Below are positions 47,659-57,437 of a DNA stretch of 64,000 nucleotides, piece by piece. The DNA comes from an uncultured Paracoccaceae bacterium (GTDB lineage Bacteria > Pseudomonadota > Alphaproteobacteria > Rhodobacterales > Rhodobacteraceae), in contig CANMPK010000005.1 in the NCBI GenBank assembly GCA_947499725.1, positions 48,776 to 112,775 on the forward strand. Reading direction: 5' to 3'. The first letter of the stretch is position 1. Each line of letters begins with the position of its first letter. The notes beneath the pieces were generated by a model that had not been told where the DNA came from, did not search any database, and was given only the letters and a program-made list of their open reading frames with translations. A program made the translations under genes and the position numbers.

Positions 47659-49974
47659 TTAGATGAAAATGAAATCTTCTATGCCAAGCGAAGACACCCC
47701 GATACCATCGAGAAAAATCTCATGGTCTTCATAGGTCAGAACCACGCCGCCGGATTGCCCCTGCATCTCGATCTCAGCCAGCCGGTTGGCTTTCGAGCCA
47801 GACCCAACCCCATGCAGCCGGATCATATCTGTGCCATCGGCAAAGTCTTCGATCACATCCCGTTCGTTACTTTGAAAGCTGGTAAACACAAACTGATCCG
47901 CACCACCGCCGCCAATCAACAGATCATCGCCCAACCCACCGTTCAGCGTATCGGCCCCCTGCCCGCCATCCAGCGTATCGCTGCCAGAGCCGCCGCCCAA
48001 AAAGTCGTTCCCATCTTCGCCGAACATCAGATCATTCTGATCGCCCGCGCCCATCAAATCATCGCCGGCCCCTGCATGCATCGTGTCATTGCCCGTACCG
48101 CCACCGATGGAATCCGCACCGTTGCCGCCATAGACCTCATCAGCGTCATAGCTGCCCGCCAGCGTGTCGTTTCCATCACCGCCAAACACCGTGTCATAGC
48201 TCCAGCCACCACTGGCAATATCATCGCCATCGCCGCATTCGATCCGGTCACGCCCCGAACCAGAGCCGATCACATCATTGCCATTCCCCCCAAACATCCG
48301 GTCTTCGCCAAAACCACCCCCGAGAGAGTCATTGCCGTTGCCGCCATACACCGTGTCATTGCCATCCGATGCCGAAATCGTGTCGTCACCATCACCGCCG
48401 ATCAGCCAGTCATTGCCGTCGCGCCCCAGAACCTCATCCGGCCCGCCGCCGCCATCCAACCGGTCATGACCCCCGCCGCCGTCCAAACGGTCTCCAGCAG
48501 AGCCGCCGGTCAGCGTGTCATCCCCATCTGTCCCAATCAGCAGGTCTCCGGTGCTGCCACCACCCGTGTCCGGCACAGGTGTCGGCGGGGGTAGCGTCGG
48601 ATCAGGATCAGGGGCGGGCGGCGACACCACCAGATCTTCGACCACCACATCCAGATGGGTGATCATTTGCGGCAAGATCACCGAGAGATCCTCAAAATCA
48701 TACCCCGCCCCATTGTGCGACTGCAGGGTCAATGTTTCATCTCCATAGCGCAGCAACGCTCCGCCAGACTGCGTGGTCAGGCTGATCTGATCCAGATTGC
48801 GCAGCATCGCCCAATCGCCCAAATCCAGTTGATCTTCGCCTAAGGTGAAGTCAGTGATCACATCATGATCCCCATCGGCGACCAAATGAAACACATCCGC
48901 CCCATTTCCGCCGCTCAGCGTAGTTTCACCCGCCTGATCCGACAGTATATCGTCTCTATTGCTGCCTGAAACGGTTCCACCACTGGCCACGACCTGCGTG
49001 CCGGTATCTCCTAAATCGATGGTGAACAGGCTCACCCCTGCCTGATTGCCAGACCGCGTATACACCTGCACCGTATCCCCATCGATCTGCGCTGATATAT
49101 CCGCCAAATCCCCCAGCGCCATGCCATCGCGCCCTTCCAAACTGTCCAAATGCACCAGCCGGCCAAAGTCGGTTAGGGCGAACAGGCTCAGGCCACCATC
49201 ATCCCCTGCAGCCAAAACGAAACTACGCCCTGCATGCTCAAAAGTTTCCAAATGCGCCGCCCCGCCAAACCGCGTGTCTTGGTCATCCAGCACATGATCC
49301 ACCACCCGCAAACCGGCGTCGCCCATGTCAAAAACGGTCAGGCTGCCAGTGCCCTCTGCCGCAGCCACCAGAAACCCGTTGCTTGTGGTGGCCACAGCCG
49401 AGGCGCTCTGCATCGGAACGCTTTGCTCCATGCCTAGATTGGCCACAAGATCCAGCCCGCCATCGCCACCGATACGATAGGCGCTGATCCCATGTTCACT
49501 GGCCGAGGCCGTGATCAACATCCCCTCATAGATCGCCAAATCCGCAATCTGCGCCGCATAGCTGTCAGCACTGTCTTGCGTGGTGCCAATGCTGCTGCCC
49601 AGCCCATCGCCAGAGAACCGAAAACCCGAGATCCCCTGCCCCGCACTTGGGGCGATGAACACAAAATCCCCGTCACTCACCGCCACAGCCGCAACGCCGC
49701 TAAAGGCATCCTCGCTCAGATAAATCCGCGCGCTGTCTCCAGAGGCATCAATCACCCCTTCAATGGCGGGCGCATAGATCTGCCCGCTGCTGCCAGTGAC
49801 AGACACATCCTCCCAGTCATTCAGATCTCCCGATCCTCCTCCCGGATCGACAAATCGCCCTGCGCCATAATCAATCACGCGGCCCGCATGTCCCGTTTGA
49901 AACACGCTAAACGCCCCAGGCACGTCGAGGCTGTTGGTATAGACCGTTCTGACAAAATCGAATTCGGTTGGCAT
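47659..49974 (-). CDS. RTX calcium-binding protein with N-terminal beta-propeller-like region
   Basis: GGxGxDxxx repeats; start at MPTEFDFVRTV more likely than the ORF-track start (50064). Confidence 0.8.
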   Translation of the reverse strand: MPTEFDFVRTVYTNSLDVPGAFSVFQTGHAGRVIDYGAGRFVDPGGGSGDLNDWEDVSVTGSSGQIYAPAIEGVIDASGDSARIYLSEDAFSGVAAVAVSDGDFVFIAPSAGQGISGFRFSGDGLGSSIGTTQDSADSYAAQIADLAIYEGMLITASASEHGISAYRIGGDGGLDLVANLGMEQSVPMQSASAVATTSNGFLVAAAEGTGSLTVFDMGDAGLRVVDHVLDDQDTRFGGAAHLETFEHAGRSFVLAAGDDGGLSLFALTDFGRLVHLDSLEGRDGMALGDLADISAQIDGDTVQVYTRSGNQAGVSLFTIDLGDTGTQVVASGGTVSGSNRDDILSDQAGETTLSGGNGADVFHLVADGDHDVITDFTLGEDQLDLGDWAMLRNLDQISLTTQSGGALLRYGDETLTLQSHNGAGYDFEDLSVILPQMITHLDVVVEDLVVSPPAPDPDPTLPPPTPVPDTGGGSTGDLLIGTDGDDTLTGGSAGDRLDGGGGHDRLDGGGGPDEVLGRDGNDWLIGGDGDDTISASDGNDTVYGGNGNDSLGGGFGEDRMFGGNGNDVIGSGSGRDRIECGDGDDIASGGWSYDTVFGGDGNDTLAGSYDADEVYGGNGADSIGGGTGNDTMHAGAGDDLMGAGDQNDLMFGEDGNDFLGGGSGSDTLDGGQGADTLNGGLGDDLLIGGGGADQFVFTSFQSNERDVIEDFADGTDMIRLHGVGSGSKANRLAEIEMQGQSGGVVLTYEDHEIFLDGIGVSSLGIEDFIFI

Positions 49975-50170
49975 CTCACCCACTCCACCAGTTGATGCCC
50001 ACCAGACTTCCCCACCAAAACCGCCACCCCATAGCGAGATTATGGAAACAGCATGGCGCTTCACTCGTGTTTTACGAAAATCGTCGGAACTTCCTGCGGC
50101 CCAGAAAGAATGCCGTAAGGGTTTGCTGGCAGGCTAAGCCCAGACCGAAACTGCAGCCCAAAATGGAACC

Positions 50171-51127
50171 ATGCGTCAGGCACCTGAAATCTGTATTCTC
50201 ATGGCGGTTTGGAATGGTCAGCCCTTTCTGCCCCAGCAATTGCAAAGCATCGCGTTGCAAAGCCATGACAACTGGCATCTGGTGGCCAGCGATGACGGGT
50301 CTACCGATAACACGTGGTCGATCCTGCAAGATTTCGCCGCCTTCGGGCACAGGGTCACCTGCCTGCCCGCGCCCCATAACAGCGCTGCAGGGTATGACTC
50401 CGCCACAGAAAACTTCATGTCCTTGATCCGCCGCTGGCCCTGCTTCGCCCAGCCCGAAAGCTGGATGGCCTTCGCCGATCAAGATGACGTCTGGCTGCCC
50501 GACAAACTGGATCGCGCCGCCAAGGCCCTGCAGCAGGTGCCAAATGGCCAACCCGCCATGTACTGCAGCCGCACGTGGATCGCCGATGCCCTTGCAATCG
50601 CAGATCGTCCCTCGCACCTGCGCCCACGCGGCCCCAGCTTTAACAATGCGCTGGTGCAGAACATTGCCCACGGCAACACCATCGTGCTGAACGCCGCCGC
50701 CGCGCGCCTCGCCCATGCCGCCGCGCAAGAGGCCCCGCGCCAAATCTCGGCCCATGATTGGTGGCTCTATCTGCTGATGTCAGGGGCTGGCGCCACGATC
50801 ATCAGCGACGATGCGCCAACGCTTCTCTATCGCCAACACGGGGCCAATTTGGTGGGGGCGAATGACACGCTTTTCGCCAAAGCCTATCGTGTTCTGCGCA
50901 TGCTGCAGGGGGATTTCGGCCAATGGAACGCGCAAAACATCCGCGCCATGAATGCCTCACGCCACAGGCTGACCCCCGCCAACCAACACTTGCTCGATCG
51001 GTTCAGCAAAATGCGCAAAAGCCCGTTTCTCAAACGCCTACGCCAAATGCAGCAATTGCCGGTCTACCGCCAAACCACAGGCAATCACGCCATGCTGTGG
51101 CTCGCAACCTTGCTACGCCGCGTTTAA
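50171..51127 (+). CDS. Family 2 glycosyltransferase
   Basis: EICILMAVWNGQPFLPQQLQSIALQSHDNWHLVASDDGSTDNT; FADQDDVW. Confidence 0.9.
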   Translation: MRQAPEICILMAVWNGQPFLPQQLQSIALQSHDNWHLVASDDGSTDNTWSILQDFAAFGHRVTCLPAPHNSAAGYDSATENFMSLIRRWPCFAQPESWMAFADQDDVWLPDKLDRAAKALQQVPNGQPAMYCSRTWIADALAIADRPSHLRPRGPSFNNALVQNIAHGNTIVLNAAAARLAHAAAQEAPRQISAHDWWLYLLMSGAGATIISDDAPTLLYRQHGANLVGANDTLFAKAYRVLRMLQGDFGQWNAQNIRAMNASRHRLTPANQHLLDRFSKMRKSPFLKRLRQMQQLPVYRQTTGNHAMLWLATLLRRV

Positions 51128-51135
51128 TCCAGCGC

Positions 51136-52260
51136 TTAATCCAGATCTTCGCGCAACGTTGACCCATCCGGCAAACGCCGTTTCGGATCGGTCTTATGAT
51201 GCATCACAAAGCTGATGATCTCCGCCATCACTTCCCAGTGTTCTGTCGGAATCGCGTCATCCACCTCGACCAACTCATACAAGCTGCGGGCCAAGGGTTT
51301 GTTTTCCACGATTGGAATCTCATGTTCACGCGCCAAAACACGAATTTGGCGGGCCATCAAATCCACACCTTTGGCCACACAAATCGGGGCCACATCCAAG
51401 CCCTGCTCGTATTTCAACGCCACAGCATAATGGGTCGGGTTGGTCAGAATAACGCTGGCCTGCGGCACCGCTTGGGCAATCCGCTCTTGCGACCGTTGCC
51501 GACGCAGTTGCGCACGTTTCCCGCGGATGATCGGATCCCCTTCGGATTCCTTCATCTCATCCTTGATCTCTTTCAGCGACATCATGTGCTTGCGATTCCA
51601 ATCAAACCGCTGCCACAGAATATCAATGATCGCGACAGGCACCAAAAACGCGGCGGACCAAATCAACAGCTTACGCGTCGCCTCGGTCATATACCCCGGC
51701 AAGGTTTCCGGCACAAAGCCCGGCGCCTCCCAAATGCCGCGCACGGCCGTATTGGTCACCCAAATCGCAAGTCCGCCCACCACAAACACTTTCACAAGGT
51801 TCTTCACCAGCTCCACCACCGCATTGGCAGAAAACTGACGTTTCAGACCCTCTTTTAGCGAAATCTTAGACCATTTCGGCGTGATCCGATCCAGCGAGGC
51901 CACCGTCTCGCCCTTGATCAAAACCCCAAACAAGGCGCCTGCAATCAGCAAACCAAAGACCGGCATCAAAGCAACCGCGACATCGATCACGAAGTCATAC
52001 ATGACCTGTCCCAGCGTGATCACCCCGGGCTGCTCAATCCCCACATGGATGCGCCCGGCATTGTCGATCAACGAGGTCAACGTCCCCACCAAAGCAGGCG
52101 TCTGCCATTGCAGCCCAAAAGCGACGATGCCAATCATCGCCACCACGACCATCATGTTCCCCGTTTCCCGAGACGAGGGCACATCGCCTTTTTTGCGCGC
52201 CTCTTGGATCTTTTTCTCGGTGGGGGCCTCGGTCTTGCTACTCTGGTCTTCTTCCGCCAT
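51136..52260 (-). CDS. flhB: Flagellar biosynthetic protein FlhB
   Basis: FlhB with VILTNPTHYAVALKYE autocleavage NPTH motif. Confidence 0.96.
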   Translation of the reverse strand: MAEEDQSSKTEAPTEKKIQEARKKGDVPSSRETGNMMVVVAMIGIVAFGLQWQTPALVGTLTSLIDNAGRIHVGIEQPGVITLGQVMYDFVIDVAVALMPVFGLLIAGALFGVLIKGETVASLDRITPKWSKISLKEGLKRQFSANAVVELVKNLVKVFVVGGLAIWVTNTAVRGIWEAPGFVPETLPGYMTEATRKLLIWSAAFLVPVAIIDILWQRFDWNRKHMMSLKEIKDEMKESEGDPIIRGKRAQLRRQRSQERIAQAVPQASVILTNPTHYAVALKYEQGLDVAPICVAKGVDLMARQIRVLAREHEIPIVENKPLARSLYELVEVDDAIPTEHWEVMAEIISFVMHHKTDPKRRLPDGSTLREDLD

Positions 52261-52263
52261 GCG

Positions 52264-53019
52264 CTACCGCCTAAAGGTTCCCAGCCAGTCGACAAAATCG
52301 ACAAGGAAATATTCAATCATCGCCGGTGTGGCCACCGCCAGAATGATCAGCCCCACGCCAATCAAAATCGCGCCCGCCACAAAGAACACCGGCAACTGAG
52401 GCATCATCCGGTTCGCCAGACCCATGCCCAGGTTCAGGATCACCCCCATCACAAAAAAGGGTGCCGCAATACTGGTGCCAATGTAAAGGCTATGCCCGCT
52501 CACTTTCACAAACTGCTGGGCGAGATCGCCCGCCATAATCAGCCCCGGCGGAAACACCGAATAGCTATCCAGCATGGCGCGCAGAATGATGTGATGCGTG
52601 TCGGTGATAAACAGCAAACCCACCGTGCCAATCAGCAAAAAGGTCGCCATCAGGGTCGCGCCCTCAAAGGTGCCCAATGAAGGGCCAAAGGCGTTGGCCA
52701 AACCCGTCACCTGCCCCACCTGATAGCCCGCAAATTGCATCGCCGACAGCAGCGTGCGCGCCGCCAGTCCAATCCACAACCCAATGGTGACTTCAGCGGC
52801 CAAAAGCACAAACATCGCCGAGGGCGTATCCGGCGGGTCTGCGATCACCGGCACCACCGGATACAGAGCCAAACACAGCACCAAAGCGAAAGACAGACGC
52901 GCCCGAACGGGAATTTGCACCTCACCAAAACCGGGCAAAAACATCATTGCACTGCCAATCCGCGCCACGACCAGCAGATAGCCAAAAAACACCGTGACGA
53001 TATAGCTATCGATATCCAT
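52264..53019 (-). CDS. fliR: Flagellar biosynthetic protein FliR
   Basis: FliR-like multi-TM between flhB and flhA. Confidence 0.93.
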   Translation of the reverse strand: MDIDSYIVTVFFGYLLVVARIGSAMMFLPGFGEVQIPVRARLSFALVLCLALYPVVPVIADPPDTPSAMFVLLAAEVTIGLWIGLAARTLLSAMQFAGYQVGQVTGLANAFGPSLGTFEGATLMATFLLIGTVGLLFITDTHHIILRAMLDSYSVFPPGLIMAGDLAQQFVKVSGHSLYIGTSIAAPFFVMGVILNLGMGLANRMMPQLPVFFVAGAILIGVGLIILAVATPAMIEYFLVDFVDWLGTFRR

Positions 53020-55115
53020 CAGCTGCCGATGGTCGCAACGGTCTTCAGCGAGGCTTTGCGATGCACTTCATTATGGGAAATCACAGATGTCATCGGGCTG
53101 ACCCGTTCAAGGATCGACCGCACATAAGGCCGGCTGTCCGGCGCCACCAAAAGCGACGGCCACTGATCGCTGGCCGCGAACTGCTGCAGCTCTTTACGGG
53201 CGGCCAGCACAAAATCCTGCACACGCTGCGGCGACATGATGAAATTCACCTCATCCCCATTGCGCGAAATCGCGTTTTGCAGCTCGGTCTCCCACACGGG
53301 GCCAAGGGTCACCACAGGCACGTACCCGCCCGCATCCACCATGCTCTGGCAAATCTGCTTGCTCAGATGGCTGCGCACATGCTCCACCACGATCTTCACG
53401 TTCTTCGTGGTGCCCGCCGCCTCGGCCACGGATTCAATGATCTTCGGCAGATTCCGGATCGAGACACGCTCGGACAGCAAGGCCTGCAACACATGCTGCA
53501 ACAACACGATCGGCGCATTGTTGTTAATGTCGGTCAGCAGCTTGCGATACTCTTTGCTCTGCCCTTCCACCAACTCTTGGGTCGAGGCATAGGTCAGCAG
53601 CTCCGGCATATGTTCTTTGATCACTTCGGTCAGATGTGTGGTCACCACGCTTTCCGGATCAACCACCGTCAAACCGCGCGCCTCAGCTTCCGAAGCACGG
53701 CTCTGATCCACCCAAATCGCGTTCAAACCAAAGGTCGGCTCTTTCGTGCGCTCGCCCGGAATATTGATATCCGCGCCACCCGGTTCAATCACCATCATCG
53801 CCCCCGGACGCACCTCACCCCGCGCTGTTTCCACACCATGAATGGAAATCGCATAGCTCATCGCCGGCAGCGTCGCATCATCCTTAATGCGCACCGGTGG
53901 GATCACATAGCCAAAGTCCTTAATGAACAGGCTCCGCAGGCTCTTCACCTTCCCAGGCAACGCAGCATCGGGAGAGTTGATCAACGGCACCAAAGCACTG
54001 CCCAGATCCAAGCGCAGATCATCCAGCTTCAGCATGTCCTTGATCGGGTCCACAGGCGTATCCGGCTGATCCGCCGCCGCCGCTTCCGCCGCCAAACGCG
54101 CGGTCTCACGCTCGGCCAACTGGCCCTGCATAAAGTACCCCATCGCCCCCATCGCGCCCGCCAAGCTGGCAAACACCAACCACGGAAAGCCCGGCAAAAA
54201 CCCAACGATGAAACACAAAGCCGAGGCCATATACAGCGCCCGAGGAAAGTTCCCCAACTGGCTCAAAACCGCCTCGTTCGCCGCGCCTTTCGTGCCGCTC
54301 TTCGTCACCAGCAAACCCGCCGCCAAAGACACAACCAAGGCCGGAATCTGCGTCACCAGACCATCACCAATCGTCAGAACCGTATAGTTATTCGCCGCAT
54401 CCCCGATCGACAGACCACGGCTTGTGACGCCAATCATAATGCCGCCCACCACGTTGATCAGCGTAATGATCAAACCGGCCACCGCATCCCCGCGCACAAA
54501 CTTCGACGCACCATCCATCGCCCCGAAGAAACTGCTTTCCTCTTCCAGCTCTTTACGACGACGACGCGCTTCGTTTTCGTCAATCATGCCCGCGCCCAGA
54601 TCGGCATCAATCGCCATCTGTTTGCCCGGCATCGCATCCAAGCTAAACCGCGCAGCCACTTCGGCGATACGGGTCGAGCCCTTGGTGATGACGATGAAGT
54701 TGATGATCACCAAGATCGCGAAAATCACGATCCCGATCACAAAATCCCCGCCCACCATGAATTGCGAGAACCCTTCAATCACACTGCCCGCCGCACCGGT
54801 GCCCGTGTGCCCTTCGCTCAGGATCAAACGGGTCGAAGACACGTTCAGTGCCAGCCGCAACATGGTCACAACCAACAGCAAGGTCGGAAAGCTGTTAAAC
54901 TCCAAAGGCGTCGGAATCCAAAGCGCCACCATCAGGATCAAAACAGACAGCGACAGGCTCGCCGCCAGACCCAAATCCAGCAGAATTGGCGGCAATGGCA
55001 CAAACAACATGCCAAGGATCAAAACCACGCCAATCGCAAAAACCACATCGCGGTTCGCGGTCAGCCCGCCAAGTCCGCCGCTGCCATTTTGGGTGTCTGT
55101 GTCCGTCACGGCCAT
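53019..55115 (-). CDS. flhA: Flagellar biosynthesis protein FlhA
   Basis: FlhA/LcrD family, 698 aa (FSLDAMPGKQMAIDADLGAGMI). Confidence 0.97.
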   Translation of the reverse strand: MAVTDTDTQNGSGGLGGLTANRDVVFAIGVVLILGMLFVPLPPILLDLGLAASLSLSVLILMVALWIPTPLEFNSFPTLLLVVTMLRLALNVSSTRLILSEGHTGTGAAGSVIEGFSQFMVGGDFVIGIVIFAILVIINFIVITKGSTRIAEVAARFSLDAMPGKQMAIDADLGAGMIDENEARRRRKELEEESSFFGAMDGASKFVRGDAVAGLIITLINVVGGIMIGVTSRGLSIGDAANNYTVLTIGDGLVTQIPALVVSLAAGLLVTKSGTKGAANEAVLSQLGNFPRALYMASALCFIVGFLPGFPWLVFASLAGAMGAMGYFMQGQLAERETARLAAEAAAADQPDTPVDPIKDMLKLDDLRLDLGSALVPLINSPDAALPGKVKSLRSLFIKDFGYVIPPVRIKDDATLPAMSYAISIHGVETARGEVRPGAMMVIEPGGADINIPGERTKEPTFGLNAIWVDQSRASEAEARGLTVVDPESVVTTHLTEVIKEHMPELLTYASTQELVEGQSKEYRKLLTDINNNAPIVLLQHVLQALLSERVSIRNLPKIIESVAEAAGTTKNVKIVVEHVRSHLSKQICQSMVDAGGYVPVVTLGPVWETELQNAISRNGDEVNFIMSPQRVQDFVLAARKELQQFAASDQWPSLLVAPDSRPYVRSILERVSPMTSVISHNEVHRKASLKTVATIGS

Positions 55116-55117
55116 AA

Positions 55118-55972
55118 TTATTGCGCCTCACGATAGGTTGGCAAAACCGGTTGAATGGGGCTGTTGGAATAGATCGAGAAGCTCCCGCCCTCGCCGCCAC
55201 CCCAAAACACGGTGGGCGTCGGCAATTGCGGAGCCGCATCGGGCGCAGTGGCTTGCGCCACTTTCACGGCGCTAAACCGTTCAGCCATCGCCGCCAAACG
55301 CGCAAAATCCCGTGCAACCACCTGTTGGTTGCGGGTCAGCTTGCCCAGATAGATCGATTGATATTTCGGCGTTGCCGAATGATACCGCCCTGCGGCTTTG
55401 TTCCAACTTCCTGTTTCTTGATACAGGCTCAGCAAAAACCGCGCCGCGTAATCCGCGCTCATATGCGGATCAAAGGCCGCATCCTGATGTGGGAACTGCT
55501 CGCCATGCCAGCGCAGGTTCACCTGCATACAGCCCACATCGATGCTGCGAATGCCTTGAGCCTGCTTTTCACGCACCCAGTCTTGGGCATCTTGGCGGTT
55601 TTTGAAAAACGCGCCCTCGCCATTGGCGTTCACGGTCCAGGGCCACACGGTCAACCCATCCGGTCCAGTGCGCCCTGCCTCTTGAATGCCAATCGCCAAC
55701 AGCAGGTTGTTGGGAATGCCATAGCGCTCTTGCGCTTCAAAGATCGCCGACAGGCAAGCCGCGCCGTTTTCAGCGGTCGCAACTGTTCTTGGTTGTTCTT
55801 GCAAGGATAGTTCCGGCGCCTCGGCACGCGGCGCGCTGGAAAACAGCCCCGAAAATAGATCCGCTTGCGCGGCTGGTGCCGCGCAAAGGCCCAAAACAAG
55901 GGTCAGACCCAATTGTACATTTCGAAGGCCGAAAGGGGCGAATTGTACACTTGAGCGCCGCGCCACTCTCAC
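55118..55972 (-). CDS. Transglycosylase SLT-domain protein in flagellar operon
   Basis: IFEAQERYGIPNNLLLAIGIQEAGR...DVGCMQVNLRWHG; overlaps the end of fliQ. Confidence 0.82.
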   Translation of the reverse strand: MRVARRSSVQFAPFGLRNVQLGLTLVLGLCAAPAAQADLFSGLFSSAPRAEAPELSLQEQPRTVATAENGAACLSAIFEAQERYGIPNNLLLAIGIQEAGRTGPDGLTVWPWTVNANGEGAFFKNRQDAQDWVREKQAQGIRSIDVGCMQVNLRWHGEQFPHQDAAFDPHMSADYAARFLLSLYQETGSWNKAAGRYHSATPKYQSIYLGKLTRNQQVVARDFARLAAMAERFSAVKVAQATAPDAAPQLPTPTVFWGGGEGGSFSIYSNSPIQPVLPTYREAQ

Positions 55973-56238
55973 AGCCCACCCGCAATGATCAGGTCAAACA
56001 CGCGGTCCGAAAGCCGTGTCAGCGTGTTAAACATAAACGGCATTGTCAGCGCCAAGATGGCAAAAATCGCGATGATTTTCGGCACGAAGGTCAGTGTCAT
56101 TTCCTGAATTTGCGTCAGGGCTTGGATGAAAGAGATCACCAAACCCACCACAAGCGCCACCACCAAAACCGGCGCGCAGGCCAACAGGATCGTATCAATC
56201 GTTAACCGCAAAACGTCATATGCGCTTGATCCGTCCAC
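55969..56238 (-). CDS. fliQ: Flagellar biosynthetic protein FliQ
   Basis: 89 aa, two TM; ALTQIQEMTLTFVPKI signature. Confidence 0.95.
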   Translation of the reverse strand: MDGSSAYDVLRLTIDTILLACAPVLVVALVVGLVISFIQALTQIQEMTLTFVPKIIAIFAILALTMPFMFNTLTRLSDRVFDLIIAGGL

Positions 56239-56268
56239 CCTGTTTTCCTCAATTCTCGCGTGCGATCC

Positions 56269-56589
56269 TTAGATCGGCATCCGCATAATTTCCTGATAGG
56301 CTTCTACGATTTTATCCCGCACGGCGACCGACACACGCACGGTACTTTCCATTGTCATGGTCGCCTCGACCACCTGCTGAATGCTGGCATCACCGGTCAA
56401 CCCAGCGGTCGCAACCGTATCGCCTTGGCGCACATTCTGCACCGACTGCTCCGCCGCATCGCGCAGCATATCGCCAAAGCTTTGCGTCGCCTCACTGCTG
56501 GCCGCATCCCCTGCACCCTTCAGATTTTGCGACTGACCATAGGCACCTTGAATGGCTGCATTTGACTGAATTTTGGAAACGTCAACCAT
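56269..56589 (-). CDS. fliE: Flagellar hook-basal body complex protein FliE
   Basis: 106 aa with VEATMTMESTVRVSVAVRDKIVEAYQEIMRMPI. Confidence 0.93.
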   Translation of the reverse strand: MVDVSKIQSNAAIQGAYGQSQNLKGAGDAASSEATQSFGDMLRDAAEQSVQNVRQGDTVATAGLTGDASIQQVVEATMTMESTVRVSVAVRDKIVEAYQEIMRMPI

Positions 56590-56598
56590 TGGTCATTC

Positions 56599-57009
56599 CT
56601 ATTCTATCATATCAATCAAACGGTTACGCATGGCGCGCGCGTTTTCGATCATTGACATATTCGCCTCATAAGTCCGCGAGGCTTCGCGCATGTTGCTCAT
56701 CTCGATCAACGGATTCACGTTTGGCATTTTCACATAACCAGACTCATCCGCCGCTGGATGGGCCGGCTCATAGCGCACGGTAAACTCGCTCATATCCAGC
56801 GACACATCCGCCACTTCGACCATAGAATTTCCGCTGCCGTCGTCGATCAACTCGCTGAACGACACCTGCTTACGGCGGTACGGATCGCCTCCTGGCTCGT
56901 CCGCAGTGGAGCTGGCGTTGGCCACGTTTTCAGACACAACGCGCATCCGTTCGCCCTGCGCCCGCAGGCCGCTTGTGGCAATTTTTGTGATGGCAGATAA
57001 GGAATCCAT
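56599..57009 (-). CDS. flgC: Flagellar basal-body rod protein FlgC
   Basis: N- and C-terminal rod-protein motifs (ANASSTADEPGGDPYRRK; SRTYEANMSMIENARAM). Confidence 0.94.
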   Translation of the reverse strand: MDSLSAITKIATSGLRAQGERMRVVSENVANASSTADEPGGDPYRRKQVSFSELIDDGSGNSMVEVADVSLDMSEFTVRYEPAHPAADESGYVKMPNVNPLIEMSNMREASRTYEANMSMIENARAMRNRLIDMIE

Positions 57010-57020
57010 AAGCGCCTCCG

Positions 57021-57374
57021 TTAACCTCCTGCGACCGCACGCATCAGCTCATGCGCTTTGCGATACAGGTTCGCCGCAACCCGATACTGGCCCGCCGTTT
57101 CTTGGGCCGTCAGGATTTGCTCTTCCAGAACGATGTTGTTGCCGCTCAGGTCTTCGCCCCAAGTGGCTTCGACATCCGTGACCATGACATCGGGCGCAAC
57201 GGTTTGGGTCGAAGCGGTTTTCATATAATCCTCAAACCCTTCAACCTCTTTCGCCCGATATCCCGCAGTATCCGCGTTCGCGATGTTCTCGGATGTCACT
57301 TTTTGACGGTCCGAAAGCCACTTCAAACGGTGCGAGGCAAGTTCAAATAGGTTGGGTGCATCCAAATTCATCAT
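57021..57374 (-). CDS. flgB: Flagellar basal-body rod protein FlgB
   Basis: SENIANADTAGYRAKEVEGF. Confidence 0.93.
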   Translation of the reverse strand: MMNLDAPNLFELASHRLKWLSDRQKVTSENIANADTAGYRAKEVEGFEDYMKTASTQTVAPDVMVTDVEATWGEDLSGNNIVLEEQILTAQETAGQYRVAANLYRKAHELMRAVAGG

Positions 57375-57437
57375 GGACTCCTGCTGGTTAAAAGGATTAT
57401 AGCAAGTATAACAAAGATTAACAGAGGGTTTATTCTT

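Noticed and set aside
45661-48500. Short-period repeats suggestive of CRISPR or tandem repeats
   Set aside because: They encode in-frame GGxGxDxxx RTX nonapeptides; no conserved direct repeat/spacer pattern and no cas genes.
53061-55136. 691-aa plus-strand ORF antisense to flhA
   Set aside because: Arg/His-rich shadow ORF produced by codon bias; no recognisable domain; the minus strand encodes clear FlhA.
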